From Candidatus Pelagibacter sp. (GTDB lineage: Bacteria; Pseudomonadota; Alphaproteobacteria; Pelagibacterales; Pelagibacteraceae), in contig JAOOLP010000013.1 of assembly GCA_028408795.1 (NCBI GenBank), positions 1-22,072 on the forward strand: a DNA stretch of 22,072 bases, given 5' to 3'. The notes beneath the pieces were generated by a model. It made no database searches, was not told the DNA's origin, and saw only the letters and a list, made by a program, of their open reading frames with translations. The position numbers and the translations under genes were made by a program. Below are positions 7,424 through 15,532 of this stretch, one piece after another (positions within the stretch are counted from its first letter, which is position 1; each line of letters starts with the position of its first letter).

Positions 7424-8663
7424 TTTAAAAGAATTAAGAAAAAACTTAGATCTCTATAAAAAAAAATTTGAAGAAAGAAATATTAAATTTGATATAGATA
7501 ATTTTAACAAATTAGACAAGAGTAATAGAGAGTTAATTAATAAAAAAGAATTATTAGAACAAGAAAAAAAATCTCTATCAAAAACAAAAGATAAATTGAA
7601 TTTTGAAAAATCAAAAAAAATTTCAGAAAAAATTGAAAATATTATAGTTGATCAAAATAAATCTCAAAAAAAGTTAGATGCGGTTTTACACAATTTACCT
7701 AATGTGGCAGATAAAACAGTGCCTGTTGGCAAAGATGATCAAACAAATAAACTAATAAAAAAAGTGGGGGAGCCGAGAAAGTTCTCTTTTAAATTAAAGT
7801 CTCATGTAGAACTCGGTGATAAAAAGAAAAATATTGATTTTGATATTTCAGCAAAATTATCTGGTTCAAGATTTGTTGTATTAAAGGGTAAATATGCCTT
7901 ATTGGAAAGAGCATTAATTAACTTTATGTTAGATATACATACAAACAAATTTGATTATACAGAAATTTCTCCACCTCTTATTGTAAATGAGGAAGTAATG
8001 TTTGGGACTGGTCAGCTTCCAAAGTTTGAAGAGGATCAATTTGAAATTAAATTTGATAATTTAGAACAGAGAAAATTTTTAATACCCACAGCTGAAGTAG
8101 TACTTACAAATCTTATTAGAAAATCAATTTTAGAAATAAAAGATTTACCTCAAAGATTTGTAGCTTCTACCCCATGTTTTAGAAAAGAGGCAGGCAGTTA
8201 TGGAAAAGATACCAAGGGGATGATGAGACAACATCAATTCTATAAAGTTGAACTAGTGAGCATTGTAGAGCCTCAAAATTGTTTGATAGAACTAGACAGA
8301 ATGTTAAATTGTGCAGAAGAAATTTTAAAACAACTGAAAATACCTTATCAAGTAAAGATTTTATCAACTGGAGATATGGGTTTTAGTGCTGAAAAAACTT
8401 TTGATATAGAAGTTTGGGTTCCATCAGAGAACAAATACAGAGAAATTTCCAGTTGTTCTTCCTGTGGATCTTTTCAATCAAGAAGAATGAATGCTAAATA
8501 TAAAACAATAAATGGAAGTGAATTTTTAGGCACTCTAAATGGCTCAGGTTTAGCTGTCGGTCGATTAATGATTGCATTATTAGAAAATAATCAAAATGAA
8601 GATGGATCAATTACTATTCCAAATATTTTAAAAAAATATATGAATAATTTAGATAAAATTTGA
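7416..8663 (+). CDS. serS: Seryl-tRNA synthetase
   Basis: A 415-aa class II synthetase of normal SerRS length that charges tRNA-Ser (and tRNA-Sec where present). Residues about 28-100 are Lys/Glu-rich and fit the long antiparallel coiled coil that grips the tRNA-Ser variable arm. Motif 2 is seen as TPCFRKEAGSYGKDTKG near 252-268 and motif 3 as GSGLAVGRLMIALLENNQ near 376-393, both close to consensus. The start overlaps tatC by eight bases. In many alphaproteobacteria serS is followed by surE, pcm and an M23 peptidase gene before yajC; here only 47 bases separate serS from yajC. Confidence 0.97.
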   Translation: MHNLKELRKNLDLYKKKFEERNIKFDIDNFNKLDKSNRELINKKELLEQEKKSLSKTKDKLNFEKSKKISEKIENIIVDQNKSQKKLDAVLHNLPNVADKTVPVGKDDQTNKLIKKVGEPRKFSFKLKSHVELGDKKKNIDFDISAKLSGSRFVVLKGKYALLERALINFMLDIHTNKFDYTEISPPLIVNEEVMFGTGQLPKFEEDQFEIKFDNLEQRKFLIPTAEVVLTNLIRKSILEIKDLPQRFVASTPCFRKEAGSYGKDTKGMMRQHQFYKVELVSIVEPQNCLIELDRMLNCAEEILKQLKIPYQVKILSTGDMGFSAEKTFDIEVWVPSENKYREISSCSSCGSFQSRRMNAKYKTINGSEFLGTLNGSGLAVGRLMIALLENNQNEDGSITIPNILKKYMNNLDKI

Positions 8664-8673
8664 TTATTATTCA

Positions 8674-8701
8674 CTTGTTTAACTAACACATTTATTATAA
8701 T
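8674..8701 (+). promoter_or_regulatory. Possible promoter of yajC-secD-secF
   Basis: A perfect TATAAT box (8696-8701) is preceded, 16 bases upstream, by CTTGTT (8674-8679), a weak -35. It lies in the only gap of any size between serS and yajC. The ATG at 8711 is nine bases past the box, so the transcript would be nearly or fully leaderless. It may be a chance match in AT-rich DNA. Confidence 0.35.
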
Positions 8702-8710
8702 TATCCTTTT

Positions 8711-8995
8711 ATGGACGGATCAGGAATAGCACAATTCATACCTCTTATTTTAATCTTTGTAATTTTTTACTTTTTTTTAATAAGACCCCAACAAAAAAGA
8801 GTAAAAGATCATAAACACATGGTTGAAAATTTGAAAAGGGGCGACGAAATTATTACTTCTGGTGGAATAATAGGAACTATAGATAAAATTATGGAAGATG
8901 ATAGAATTGAAGTAACTATTAGTGATAATGTAAAAGTGCAAATTATAAGATCAACAATAACAAGTTTACTTAAAAAAGAAGAAGTTAAAAAATAA
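8711..8995 (+). CDS. yajC: Preprotein translocase accessory subunit YajC
   Basis: A 94-aa single-pass membrane protein. The helix at about 9-23 runs into FLIRPQQKRVKDHKHM, the family hallmark, followed by the small soluble domain with LKRGDEIITSGGIIGTIDKI (about 42-61). YajC forms a subcomplex with SecD and SecF that assists protein export through SecYEG. The genes secD and secF follow directly, as in most proteobacteria. There is no clear Shine-Dalgarno sequence before the start. Confidence 0.95.
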   Translation: MDGSGIAQFIPLILIFVIFYFFLIRPQQKRVKDHKHMVENLKRGDEIITSGGIIGTIDKIMEDDRIEVTISDNVKVQIIRSTITSLLKKEEVKK

Positions 8996-9004
8996 TTCTT
9001 TTTC

Positions 9005-10549
9005 GTGTTAAATTTTTCTAAAATAAATATTATCTTTATTTATTTAATATTTTTATTATTATCAATTTTTACAATTTTAAATTTTCAAAATAAAGACGAT
9101 CCTATAATAGACAAAAAGGTTAATCTCGGATTAGATCTTCAAGGAGGTTCTTATTTGCTATTGGAAATAAATTCAGATTCTCTTGTGAAAGAAAAAATCC
9201 AATCAAAGGTTATCCCGATCAAAAAGTTGTTAAAAGATAATGAAATAAAGTATGATGATTTCAAAATTAATAATCAAATTTTATCAGTTAAAGTTGACAA
9301 CCTAGAAAAATTTGAATTACTTTTTTTTTCTAAAAAAAACAATTTAGTAAATACTTATTTTGATAATTATAGGTCATTTGAGTTAGAATATAAAAAAAGG
9401 GATAATAATTATATTGATATTAAATTTTCAAAATTTGGTTTATTAACAATCAATAATTCCGCATTAAAACAATCAATTGAAATAGTTAGAAGAAGAATAG
9501 ATGATGTTGGAACCAAAGAACCAACAATATTGCAGCGTGGAGAAAAAAGAATTTTAGTAGAATTACCAGGTCTAAAAGATCCGGAAAGGATAAAAAAACT
9601 TCTTGGTAAAACAGCTAAACTTAATTTTAGATTAGTTAGCAATGACTCAGAATTTGGAGTTGAAGAACTTGTTTCTGAAAATGGAGAAAAATTAAATGTA
9701 AGTAAAAGAATAGTTATGAGTGGTGAAAATTTGATTGATGCACAACCCTCAGTTCAAAGTCAAAATAATGAACCTATAGTTTCTTTTACTCTAGATAGAT
9801 TAGGAGCTCAAAAGTTTGGTCGTGCTACAACTGACAATGTTGGTGAGAGATTAGCAATAGTTTTAGACGGAAAAATCATTAGTGCTCCAAGTATAAATGA
9901 ACCAATTGTTGCAGGTAATGGAATGATCTCAGGAAACTTCTCTTTTCAAGAAGCGACTGATTTAGCCTTGTTATTAAGATCAGGTGCTTTGCCTACGCCT
10001 TTGAACATTGTAGAGGAAAGGACTGTTGGCCCAGATTTAGGAGAGGACTCAATAAAATCAGGAGTTACGTCATTAATTGTTGGTTTTATATTGGTTATTA
10101 TTTTTATGTTTTATAAGTATAAAATATTTGGATTAATAGCTAATACAGCTTTAATAGCAAATTTGTTGATGTTAATTGGTATTTTAACAATTTTAGAGGC
10201 AACGCTAACACTACCCGGTATTGCTGGAATTATTTTAACAGTGGGTATGGCCGTTGATGCTAATGTTTTAATTTTTGAGAGAATTAAAGAGGAATTAAAA
10301 ACTGAAAAGTCAGTAATTCATGCTTTTGACTCTGGATACTCTAAAGCAAAAATAACTGTTTTAGATGCTAATATAACCACATTAATAGCTGCAACTATCT
10401 TATTCGCATTTGGCTCTGGGCCTGTTAAGGGATTTGCAATTACATTGGGTATTGGCATTGTTACAACATTATTTACCGCTTACTTTTTAGCAAGACATTT
10501 AACATCCATTGTAGTTTTAAAAAATAATAACAAACAAATAAATATATAA
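9005..10549 (+). CDS. secD: Protein translocase subunit SecD
   Basis: A 514-aa membrane protein that, with SecF, uses the proton gradient to pull exported proteins into the periplasm. The GTG start at 9005 gives MLNFSKINII, like the usual SecD opening; no in-frame ATG nearby would keep the first helix (about 8-26). VNLGLDLQGGSYLLLEI (40-56) is the D1 signature. The large periplasmic domain follows, with ALKQSIEIVRRRIDDVGTKE and LLLRSGALPTPL. The C-terminal membrane bundle carries GMAVDANVLIFERIKEEL, including the Asp linked to proton coupling. It ends one base into secF (TAATG). Confidence 0.96.
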   Translation: MLNFSKINIIFIYLIFLLLSIFTILNFQNKDDPIIDKKVNLGLDLQGGSYLLLEINSDSLVKEKIQSKVIPIKKLLKDNEIKYDDFKINNQILSVKVDNLEKFELLFFSKKNNLVNTYFDNYRSFELEYKKRDNNYIDIKFSKFGLLTINNSALKQSIEIVRRRIDDVGTKEPTILQRGEKRILVELPGLKDPERIKKLLGKTAKLNFRLVSNDSEFGVEELVSENGEKLNVSKRIVMSGENLIDAQPSVQSQNNEPIVSFTLDRLGAQKFGRATTDNVGERLAIVLDGKIISAPSINEPIVAGNGMISGNFSFQEATDLALLLRSGALPTPLNIVEERTVGPDLGEDSIKSGVTSLIVGFILVIIFMFYKYKIFGLIANTALIANLLMLIGILTILEATLTLPGIAGIILTVGMAVDANVLIFERIKEELKTEKSVIHAFDSGYSKAKITVLDANITTLIAATILFAFGSGPVKGFAITLGIGIVTTLFTAYFLARHLTSIVVLKNNNKQINI

Positions 10550-11454
10550 TGACTAAGAGTATTGATTTTGTATCAAATTTTAAAAAAGCAAATATTGTTT
10601 CAACAATATTTTTTTTGCTTAGTTTATTATTTATTTTTTTTAAAGGTTTAAATTATGGAATTGATTTTAAAGGGGGCACTTTAATAGAACTGAGGACTGA
10701 AAGTAGTATAGGTCCTTCTTTAATAAGATCAACACTATCTTCAATGGATTTGGGCGATATAAATGTAAAAAAATTTGGGAAAGATGGTGACTACTTAATA
10801 AAGGTAGAGCAAAAAAGCTCTAATGATAATAACCTCATAGCTGAAATAAAAAAAAATTTATCTGATAATTTAAATGCTGAAGTAAATTTTAGAAGAGTTG
10901 AAAATGTTGGACCAAAAGTAAGCTCAGAATTATTAGAGTCATCAGTAATAGCAATTTCTCTTGCTTTAGCAGCAATGCTTTTTTATATTTGGGTTAGATT
11001 TGAATGGCAATTTAGTATAGGTTCAATTATTGCTTTATTTCATGACGTAATAATTACATTGGGCATTTTTTCAATTTTATCACTAGAAATAAATTTATCA
11101 ATCATTGCTGCAGTTTTAACCATAGTTGGTTATTCTATGAACGATACTGTTGTTATTTATGATCGTATAAGAGAAAACCTATATAAATATTCTAAAATAA
11201 GCATAAGTGAAGTAGCTAACTTATCAATAAATGAAACACTCGCTAGAACGATTATAACATCTGCTACTACTTTACTAGCACTATTGTCAATTTATATACT
11301 AGGAGGTGAAATTTTGAGAGGATTTTCTTTTGCCATGATTTTGGGAGTTTTAATTGGAACATACTCATCAATTTTTGTAGCATCACCTATCCTAAAATTT
11401 TTAAGAGTAAGTTATAAAACTTTAGAGAAAAAGGAAGAAAAAATCGTCCCTTAA
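10549..11454 (+). CDS. secF: Protein translocase subunit SecF
   Basis: A 301-aa membrane protein, the partner of SecD. Signatures are GLNYGIDFKGGTLIELR after the first helix (about 33-49), ENVGPKVSSELLESS before the second, and IVGYSMNDTVVIYDRIRENL in the helix bundle, with the conserved Asp. Its start overlaps the secD stop (TAATG). It ends the long plus-strand run: its stop codon directly abuts the stop of the minus-strand gene that follows, and I see no hairpin terminator there. Confidence 0.96.
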   Translation: MTKSIDFVSNFKKANIVSTIFFLLSLLFIFFKGLNYGIDFKGGTLIELRTESSIGPSLIRSTLSSMDLGDINVKKFGKDGDYLIKVEQKSSNDNNLIAEIKKNLSDNLNAEVNFRRVENVGPKVSSELLESSVIAISLALAAMLFYIWVRFEWQFSIGSIIALFHDVIITLGIFSILSLEINLSIIAAVLTIVGYSMNDTVVIYDRIRENLYKYSKISISEVANLSINETLARTIITSATTLLALLSIYILGGEILRGFSFAMILGVLIGTYSSIFVASPILKFLRVSYKTLEKKEEKIVP

Positions 11455-12057
11455 TTAATATAAATTTTGAGCCGCAACCATTGATAGTAACATTGGAAAA
11501 GAAAGTAATGTATTTGCTCTAGAAAACAACATTGCAGTTTTAGCTGATTTAGCCTTTTGTTCAGGTGAACACTCTACTAGTCCTAAAGCCCTTTTTTGAT
11601 TTGGCCATATAACAAACCATACATTGTAGGCCATTATAATCCCTAGCCACATTCCAATTCCTATAGCAGAAGTTTTTGGGTCTCCACTTCCTATTCCTAA
11701 TATCATTGCTTGATGCACATAACCTTGAAGATAAGAAACTATTAGTCCAGTAATTATCGTTCCTAGAGCTGCCCATCTAAACCAAAATAAAGCTTTAGGA
11801 GCAATAACTTTACCTATTGCAGGTTTTTGTTCATCGGGAATATTTGGCATTGATGGTATTTGAACAAAATTAAAATACCATAACAGTCCTATCCACATTA
11901 TTCCTGTTAAAACATGTAGATATCTAAACAGCCAACTAAAAAAATATCTATCAAAAACGAAACCATCTCCAAACAAATGCAAACCTAAAAGAAGCAGTAT
12001 CGCAATGCCTAAGGATAAGTGTATTGTTTTCGAGAGAGATTGTAAAATGCTGGTCAT
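11455..12057 (-). CDS. PuuD-like urate oxidase membrane-domain protein, lacking the cytochrome c domain
   Basis: A 200-aa integral membrane protein with about five hydrophobic segments (14-32, 43-64, 88-110, 130-151, 177-196). LHVLTGIMWIGLLWYFNFVQIP and the spacing of His13, His27, His48 and His115 resemble the N-terminal membrane domain of PuuD, the membrane-bound urate oxidase. That assignment is from memory of the family. PuuD proteins normally end in a cytochrome c domain with a CxxCH motif; none is here or nearby. The protein may bind haem through its histidines, but a urate reaction should not be assumed. It follows uvrA by 26 bases on the same strand. I see no ribosome-binding site. 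No purine-degradation genes are in the window. Confidence 0.7.
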   Translation of the reverse strand: MTSILQSLSKTIHLSLGIAILLLLGLHLFGDGFVFDRYFFSWLFRYLHVLTGIMWIGLLWYFNFVQIPSMPNIPDEQKPAIGKVIAPKALFWFRWAALGTIITGLIVSYLQGYVHQAMILGIGSGDPKTSAIGIGMWLGIIMAYNVWFVIWPNQKRALGLVECSPEQKAKSAKTAMLFSRANTLLSFPMLLSMVAAQNLY

Positions 12058-12083
12058 TAAAATTTATACCATAAATTATATAT

Positions 12084-14963
12084 TTAAGCAGTCTTTTTCA
12101 TAGCATTATTACCAATAATTTCTCTTATAAATTTACCTGTATAGCTCTCTTTTACCGTAGATACTTTTTCGGGTGTTCCTTCAGCAATAATTTTTCCACC
12201 ATTTACTCCACCTTCAGGACCCATATCTATAATGTGATCCGCGGTTTTTATTACATCTAAATTATGTTCTATAACTACTACCGTATTACCTGTATTAGTA
12301 AATGCTTGTAAAATTTCTAATAATTTTTTTATATCATGTGAATGCAAGCCTGTTGTTGGTTCATCCAGAATGTATAAAGTTCGTCCGGTAGGTCTTTTAG
12401 ATAATTCTTTAGCTAATTTAATTCTTTGGGCTTCACCACCAGATAAAGTTGTAGCTTGCTGACCAATTTTCATATACCCGAGACCAACATGTTTTAATGT
12501 AATTAATTTAGACTTTATAGTTTGTATATTTTCAAAAAATTCGCAGCCTTCATCAACTGTCATATCTAAAACATCTGCTATATTTTTGCCTTTAAACCTA
12601 ATTTCGAGGGTTTCTCGATTGTATCTTGCGCCTTTACAAGTATCACAAGGTATAAAAACGTCAGGTAAAAAATGCATTTCATAGGTTAAAACACCATCTC
12701 CCTCACAAGTTTCACATCTGCCACCTTTTACATTGAAAGAATATCTTCCAACTTTATATCCTCTTGCCTTAGACTCTGGAAGTCCAGCAAACCATTCTCT
12801 AATTGGCCCGAAAGCTCCGGTATAAGTTGCTGGGTTTGACCTAGGAGTTCTTCCAATAGGTGATTGATCAATATCAATAATTTTATCTATCAACTCTGTT
12901 CCTTTAAAACCTGTAAAAGCCTTAGGAACTTTTCTGCTTTTATTTTTATTTAAAATTAAATTGAAAGCGTTATATAGGGTATGTAAAATTAAAGTTGATT
13001 TACCACTTCCAGAAACACCTGTTACACAAGTAAATGTTCCGACTGGTATTTTTAAATTAACTTTTTTTAAATTATTTCCACTGGCTCCGTTAATTTCTAT
13101 ATATCTACCATTTTTAGCAAGCCTTCTTTTTTTCGGTATTGCAATATATTTTTTACCTGACAAATAATTCCCTGTAATACTCTTTTCATTTTGAATAATT
13201 TTTTTTACTTCACCCTCAGCAACTATTTTTCCACCATTCAAACCTGCTTCTGGGCCAATATCGATAATATGATCTGAGCTCTCCATTGTCTCAATGTCGT
13301 GCTCCACAACTATCACTGTATTACCTAAGTCTCTTAATTTCTTTAAAGCTGTAATTAATTTTTTGTTATCTCTTTGGTGTAACCCAATTGAAGGTTCATC
13401 CAAGACATATAAAACCCCTGTTAAACCAGATCCTATTTGTGAAGCTAATCGTATTCTCTGAGCCTCTCCACCTGAAAGAGTTCCAGATTCTCTTGATAAT
13501 GTTAAATAGTTTAAACCTACATTTAAAAGAAAATTTAATCTTTCATTAATTTCTTTTAATATATGTTGAGCAATTTTTTTTTCTCTTTCGTTTAAGAAAT
13601 TTTCTAAAGAAGAAAACCATTGTTGAGCTTCATCAATTGATTTTTCGGTTACTTCACTTATATTCAAAGAATTTATTTTTACACATAAAGCCTCGTCTTT
13701 AAGCCTCATGCCTTTGCATTTCTCACAATTCGTTTCGCTTTGATATTGGGATATTTCTTCTCGTTTCCATTCACTATCTGTTTCTAAATAACGTCTTTCT
13801 AAATTATTAATTACTCCTTCAAATGTTTTTTTTGTCGTATAAGTTTCATAACCGTCATCATATGAAAATTTAATTTCCTCTGAGTCTGAACCATATAAGA
13901 TTATATCCTGTACTTTTTTAGGAATTTTTTTCCATGGCTCGGACATTGATATTTTGTAATGTTTTGCAATTGAGGCTAATGTTTGAGCGTAGTATAATGA
14001 TGTTGATTTAGACCATGGTTCCACAGCTCCATCTTGTAAACTTTTTTTAGGATCTGAAATAACTAGGTTTGGGTCCACATTAAGATTGTGACCTATACCT
14101 TCACATTCTTCACAAGCTCCAAATGGTGAATTAAAAGAAAAAAGCCTAGGTTCTATTTCTTCAATGGTAAATCCACTCTCTGGACAAGAAAACTTAGATG
14201 AAAAAGTCACTGTTTCTTTTTTTCTAAATTTCTTTGGTAATGTCTCGTTTTCATATTCTACCGTTAACAAACCATCTGATATATTTACAGCAGTCTCTAC
14301 ACTGTCGGCAAGTCTATTGCCTAAATTAGAATTTAGTATAATTCTATCCACGATAATTGAAATATCGTGTTTAATTTTTTTATTCAAATTTGGAAATTCG
14401 TCTATGTTCATATACTGACCATCTACTTTGATTTTTGAAAAACCCCTTTTTTTATAATTTAAAATTTCTTTTTTATATTCTCCTTTTCTTCCTCTAACTA
14501 CAGGCGCTAAAAGATATATGGTGCTACTTTTTGGAAGTTTTTTAATTCTATCCACCATTTCACTGATTGGTTGTGATACTATAGGTTTACCGGTAAAAGG
14601 AGAGAAGGGTACACCAACTCTAGCAAATAAAACCCGCATGTAATCATAAATTTCTGTAACTGTAGCTACGGTTGATCTTGGATTTTTTGATGTATTCTTT
14701 TGCTCTATAGAAATAGCTGGGCTTAAACCTTCAATAAAATCTACATTTGGTTTTTTCATTTTGTCTAGAAATTGCCTAGCATAAGAAGAAAGGCTTTCAA
14801 CATATCTTCTCTGTCCTTCAGCATAAATTGTATCAAAAGCCAAGGACGATTTACCTGACCCAGATAGCCCAGTTATTACAACAAGTTTCTCTTTTGGAAT
14901 TTCAAGAGAAACATTTTTTAAGTTGTGTTCTTTAGCGCCTTTTACAACGATTTTTTTCAACAT
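12084..14963 (-). CDS. uvrA: Excinuclease ABC subunit A
   Basis: A 959-aa ABC-type ATPase, normal for UvrA, the damage sensor of nucleotide excision repair that loads UvrB. Both nucleotide-binding modules are complete: Walker [10 protein letters not shown] at 32-40 and GVSGSGKST near 648, and signature [13 protein letters not shown] near 495 and [13 protein letters not shown] near 845. The C-terminal zinc finger is intact (CETC and CDTC, near 750-785). The first zinc module reads CPESGF near 259 and then ACEEC, so one of the usual four cysteines is Ser; I recall this as common in alphaproteobacteria. The gene is divergent from ssb across 101 bases, an arrangement also known in E. coli. Confidence 0.98.
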   Translation of the reverse strand: MLKKIVVKGAKEHNLKNVSLEIPKEKLVVITGLSGSGKSSLAFDTIYAEGQRRYVESLSSYARQFLDKMKKPNVDFIEGLSPAISIEQKNTSKNPRSTVATVTEIYDYMRVLFARVGVPFSPFTGKPIVSQPISEMVDRIKKLPKSSTIYLLAPVVRGRKGEYKKEILNYKKRGFSKIKVDGQYMNIDEFPNLNKKIKHDISIIVDRIILNSNLGNRLADSVETAVNISDGLLTVEYENETLPKKFRKKETVTFSSKFSCPESGFTIEEIEPRLFSFNSPFGACEECEGIGHNLNVDPNLVISDPKKSLQDGAVEPWSKSTSLYYAQTLASIAKHYKISMSEPWKKIPKKVQDIILYGSDSEEIKFSYDDGYETYTTKKTFEGVINNLERRYLETDSEWKREEISQYQSETNCEKCKGMRLKDEALCVKINSLNISEVTEKSIDEAQQWFSSLENFLNEREKKIAQHILKEINERLNFLLNVGLNYLTLSRESGTLSGGEAQRIRLASQIGSGLTGVLYVLDEPSIGLHQRDNKKLITALKKLRDLGNTVIVVEHDIETMESSDHIIDIGPEAGLNGGKIVAEGEVKKIIQNEKSITGNYLSGKKYIAIPKKRRLAKNGRYIEINGASGNNLKKVNLKIPVGTFTCVTGVSGSGKSTLILHTLYNAFNLILNKNKSRKVPKAFTGFKGTELIDKIIDIDQSPIGRTPRSNPATYTGAFGPIREWFAGLPESKARGYKVGRYSFNVKGGRCETCEGDGVLTYEMHFLPDVFIPCDTCKGARYNRETLEIRFKGKNIADVLDMTVDEGCEFFENIQTIKSKLITLKHVGLGYMKIGQQATTLSGGEAQRIKLAKELSKRPTGRTLYILDEPTTGLHSHDIKKLLEILQAFTNTGNTVVVIEHNLDVIKTADHIIDMGPEGGVNGGKIIAEGTPEKVSTVKESYTGKFIREIIGNNAMKKTA

Positions 14964-14977
14964 ATTCTTTTTAACAA

Positions 14978-15006
14978 ATAATAATGATCTTATATTTATT
15001 AATCAA
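14978..15006 (-). promoter_or_regulatory. Predicted promoter of uvrA
   Basis: On the minus strand TTGATT (15001-15006) and TATTAT (14978-14983) are separated by exactly 17 bases. The uvrA ATG lies 14 bases beyond the -10 box, leaving a leader of roughly seven bases. No LexA-type site (GTTC-N7-GTTC, or CTG-N10-CAG) is visible in the 101-base gap. Confidence 0.45.
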
Positions 15007-15009
15007 TTA

Positions 15010-15018
15010 TGATATAAG
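15010..15018 (+). promoter_or_regulatory. Possible extended -10 promoter of ssb
   Basis: TGATATAAG is a TGn-extended -10 box about 45 bases before the ssb start, with no good -35 box. It would give a leader of around 40 bases that includes the palindrome at 15047-15061. Confidence 0.35.
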
Positions 15019-15046
15019 TAATAGATAAATTTAAAATAAAATCACA

Positions 15047-15061
15047 AATTTAGTCTAAATT
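15047..15061. promoter_or_regulatory. Perfect palindrome just before the ssb start
   Basis: AATTTAGTCTAAATT has 7-base arms around a single central T (15054), ending three bases before the ssb ATG at 15065. It sits where a ribosome-binding site would be; none is visible. It could be an operator or a small mRNA hairpin limiting translation, but chance is possible given the base composition. Confidence 0.35.
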
Positions 15062-15064
15062 ATT

Positions 15065-15526
15065 ATGGCAGGAAGTTTAAATAAAGTACAATTAATAGGT
15101 CGTTTAGGCGCAGACCCTGATATCAAGCAAATGGTTAATGGCAAAAACGTAGCTAGATTAAGCATAGCTACCAGCCAATCTTGGAAAGATAAATCTAGTG
15201 GAGAGAGAAAAGAAAAAACTGAATGGCATAGAGTGGTAATATTTAATGAAGGTTTAGTAAATGTTGTTCAGCAATATTTAAAAAAAGGTGCAAATGTTTA
15301 TATAGAAGGTCAGCTAAGCACTAGAAAATGGAAAGACGAGTCCTCTGGACAAGATAAATATTCTACTGAAGTTGTTCTTCAAGGATACAATTCAAGCCTG
15401 ACGATGTTAGATACTAGAAACAGCAAAACTGGTGAAGAAAATTTGGTAACAGAAAACAAAAGCTCTTTGCCAAATAATAATTTAAATCAGGATACATCTG
15501 ATTTAGATGATGAAATTCCATTTTAA
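15065..15526 (+). CDS. ssb: Single-stranded DNA-binding protein
   Basis: A 153-aa SSB. It coats single-stranded DNA as a tetramer during replication, repair and recombination. The OB fold covers about residues 1-115, with MAGSLNKVQLIGRLGADPD, the EWHRVVIFN strand and IEGQLSTRKWKD all typical. A short, low-complexity linker leads to the acidic tip DLDDEIPF (146-153), the docking site for partner proteins. It is divergent from uvrA and six bases ahead of gyrA, so ssb-gyrA are probably co-transcribed. Confidence 0.97.
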   Translation: MAGSLNKVQLIGRLGADPDIKQMVNGKNVARLSIATSQSWKDKSSGERKEKTEWHRVVIFNEGLVNVVQQYLKKGANVYIEGQLSTRKWKDESSGQDKYSTEVVLQGYNSSLTMLDTRNSKTGEENLVTENKSSLPNNNLNQDTSDLDDEIPF

Positions 15527-15532
15527 AAAATT

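Noticed and set aside
12961..13167. 68-aa plus-strand frame within uvrA
   Set aside because: It lies opposite the second Walker A region of uvrA, which is plainly coding on the minus strand.
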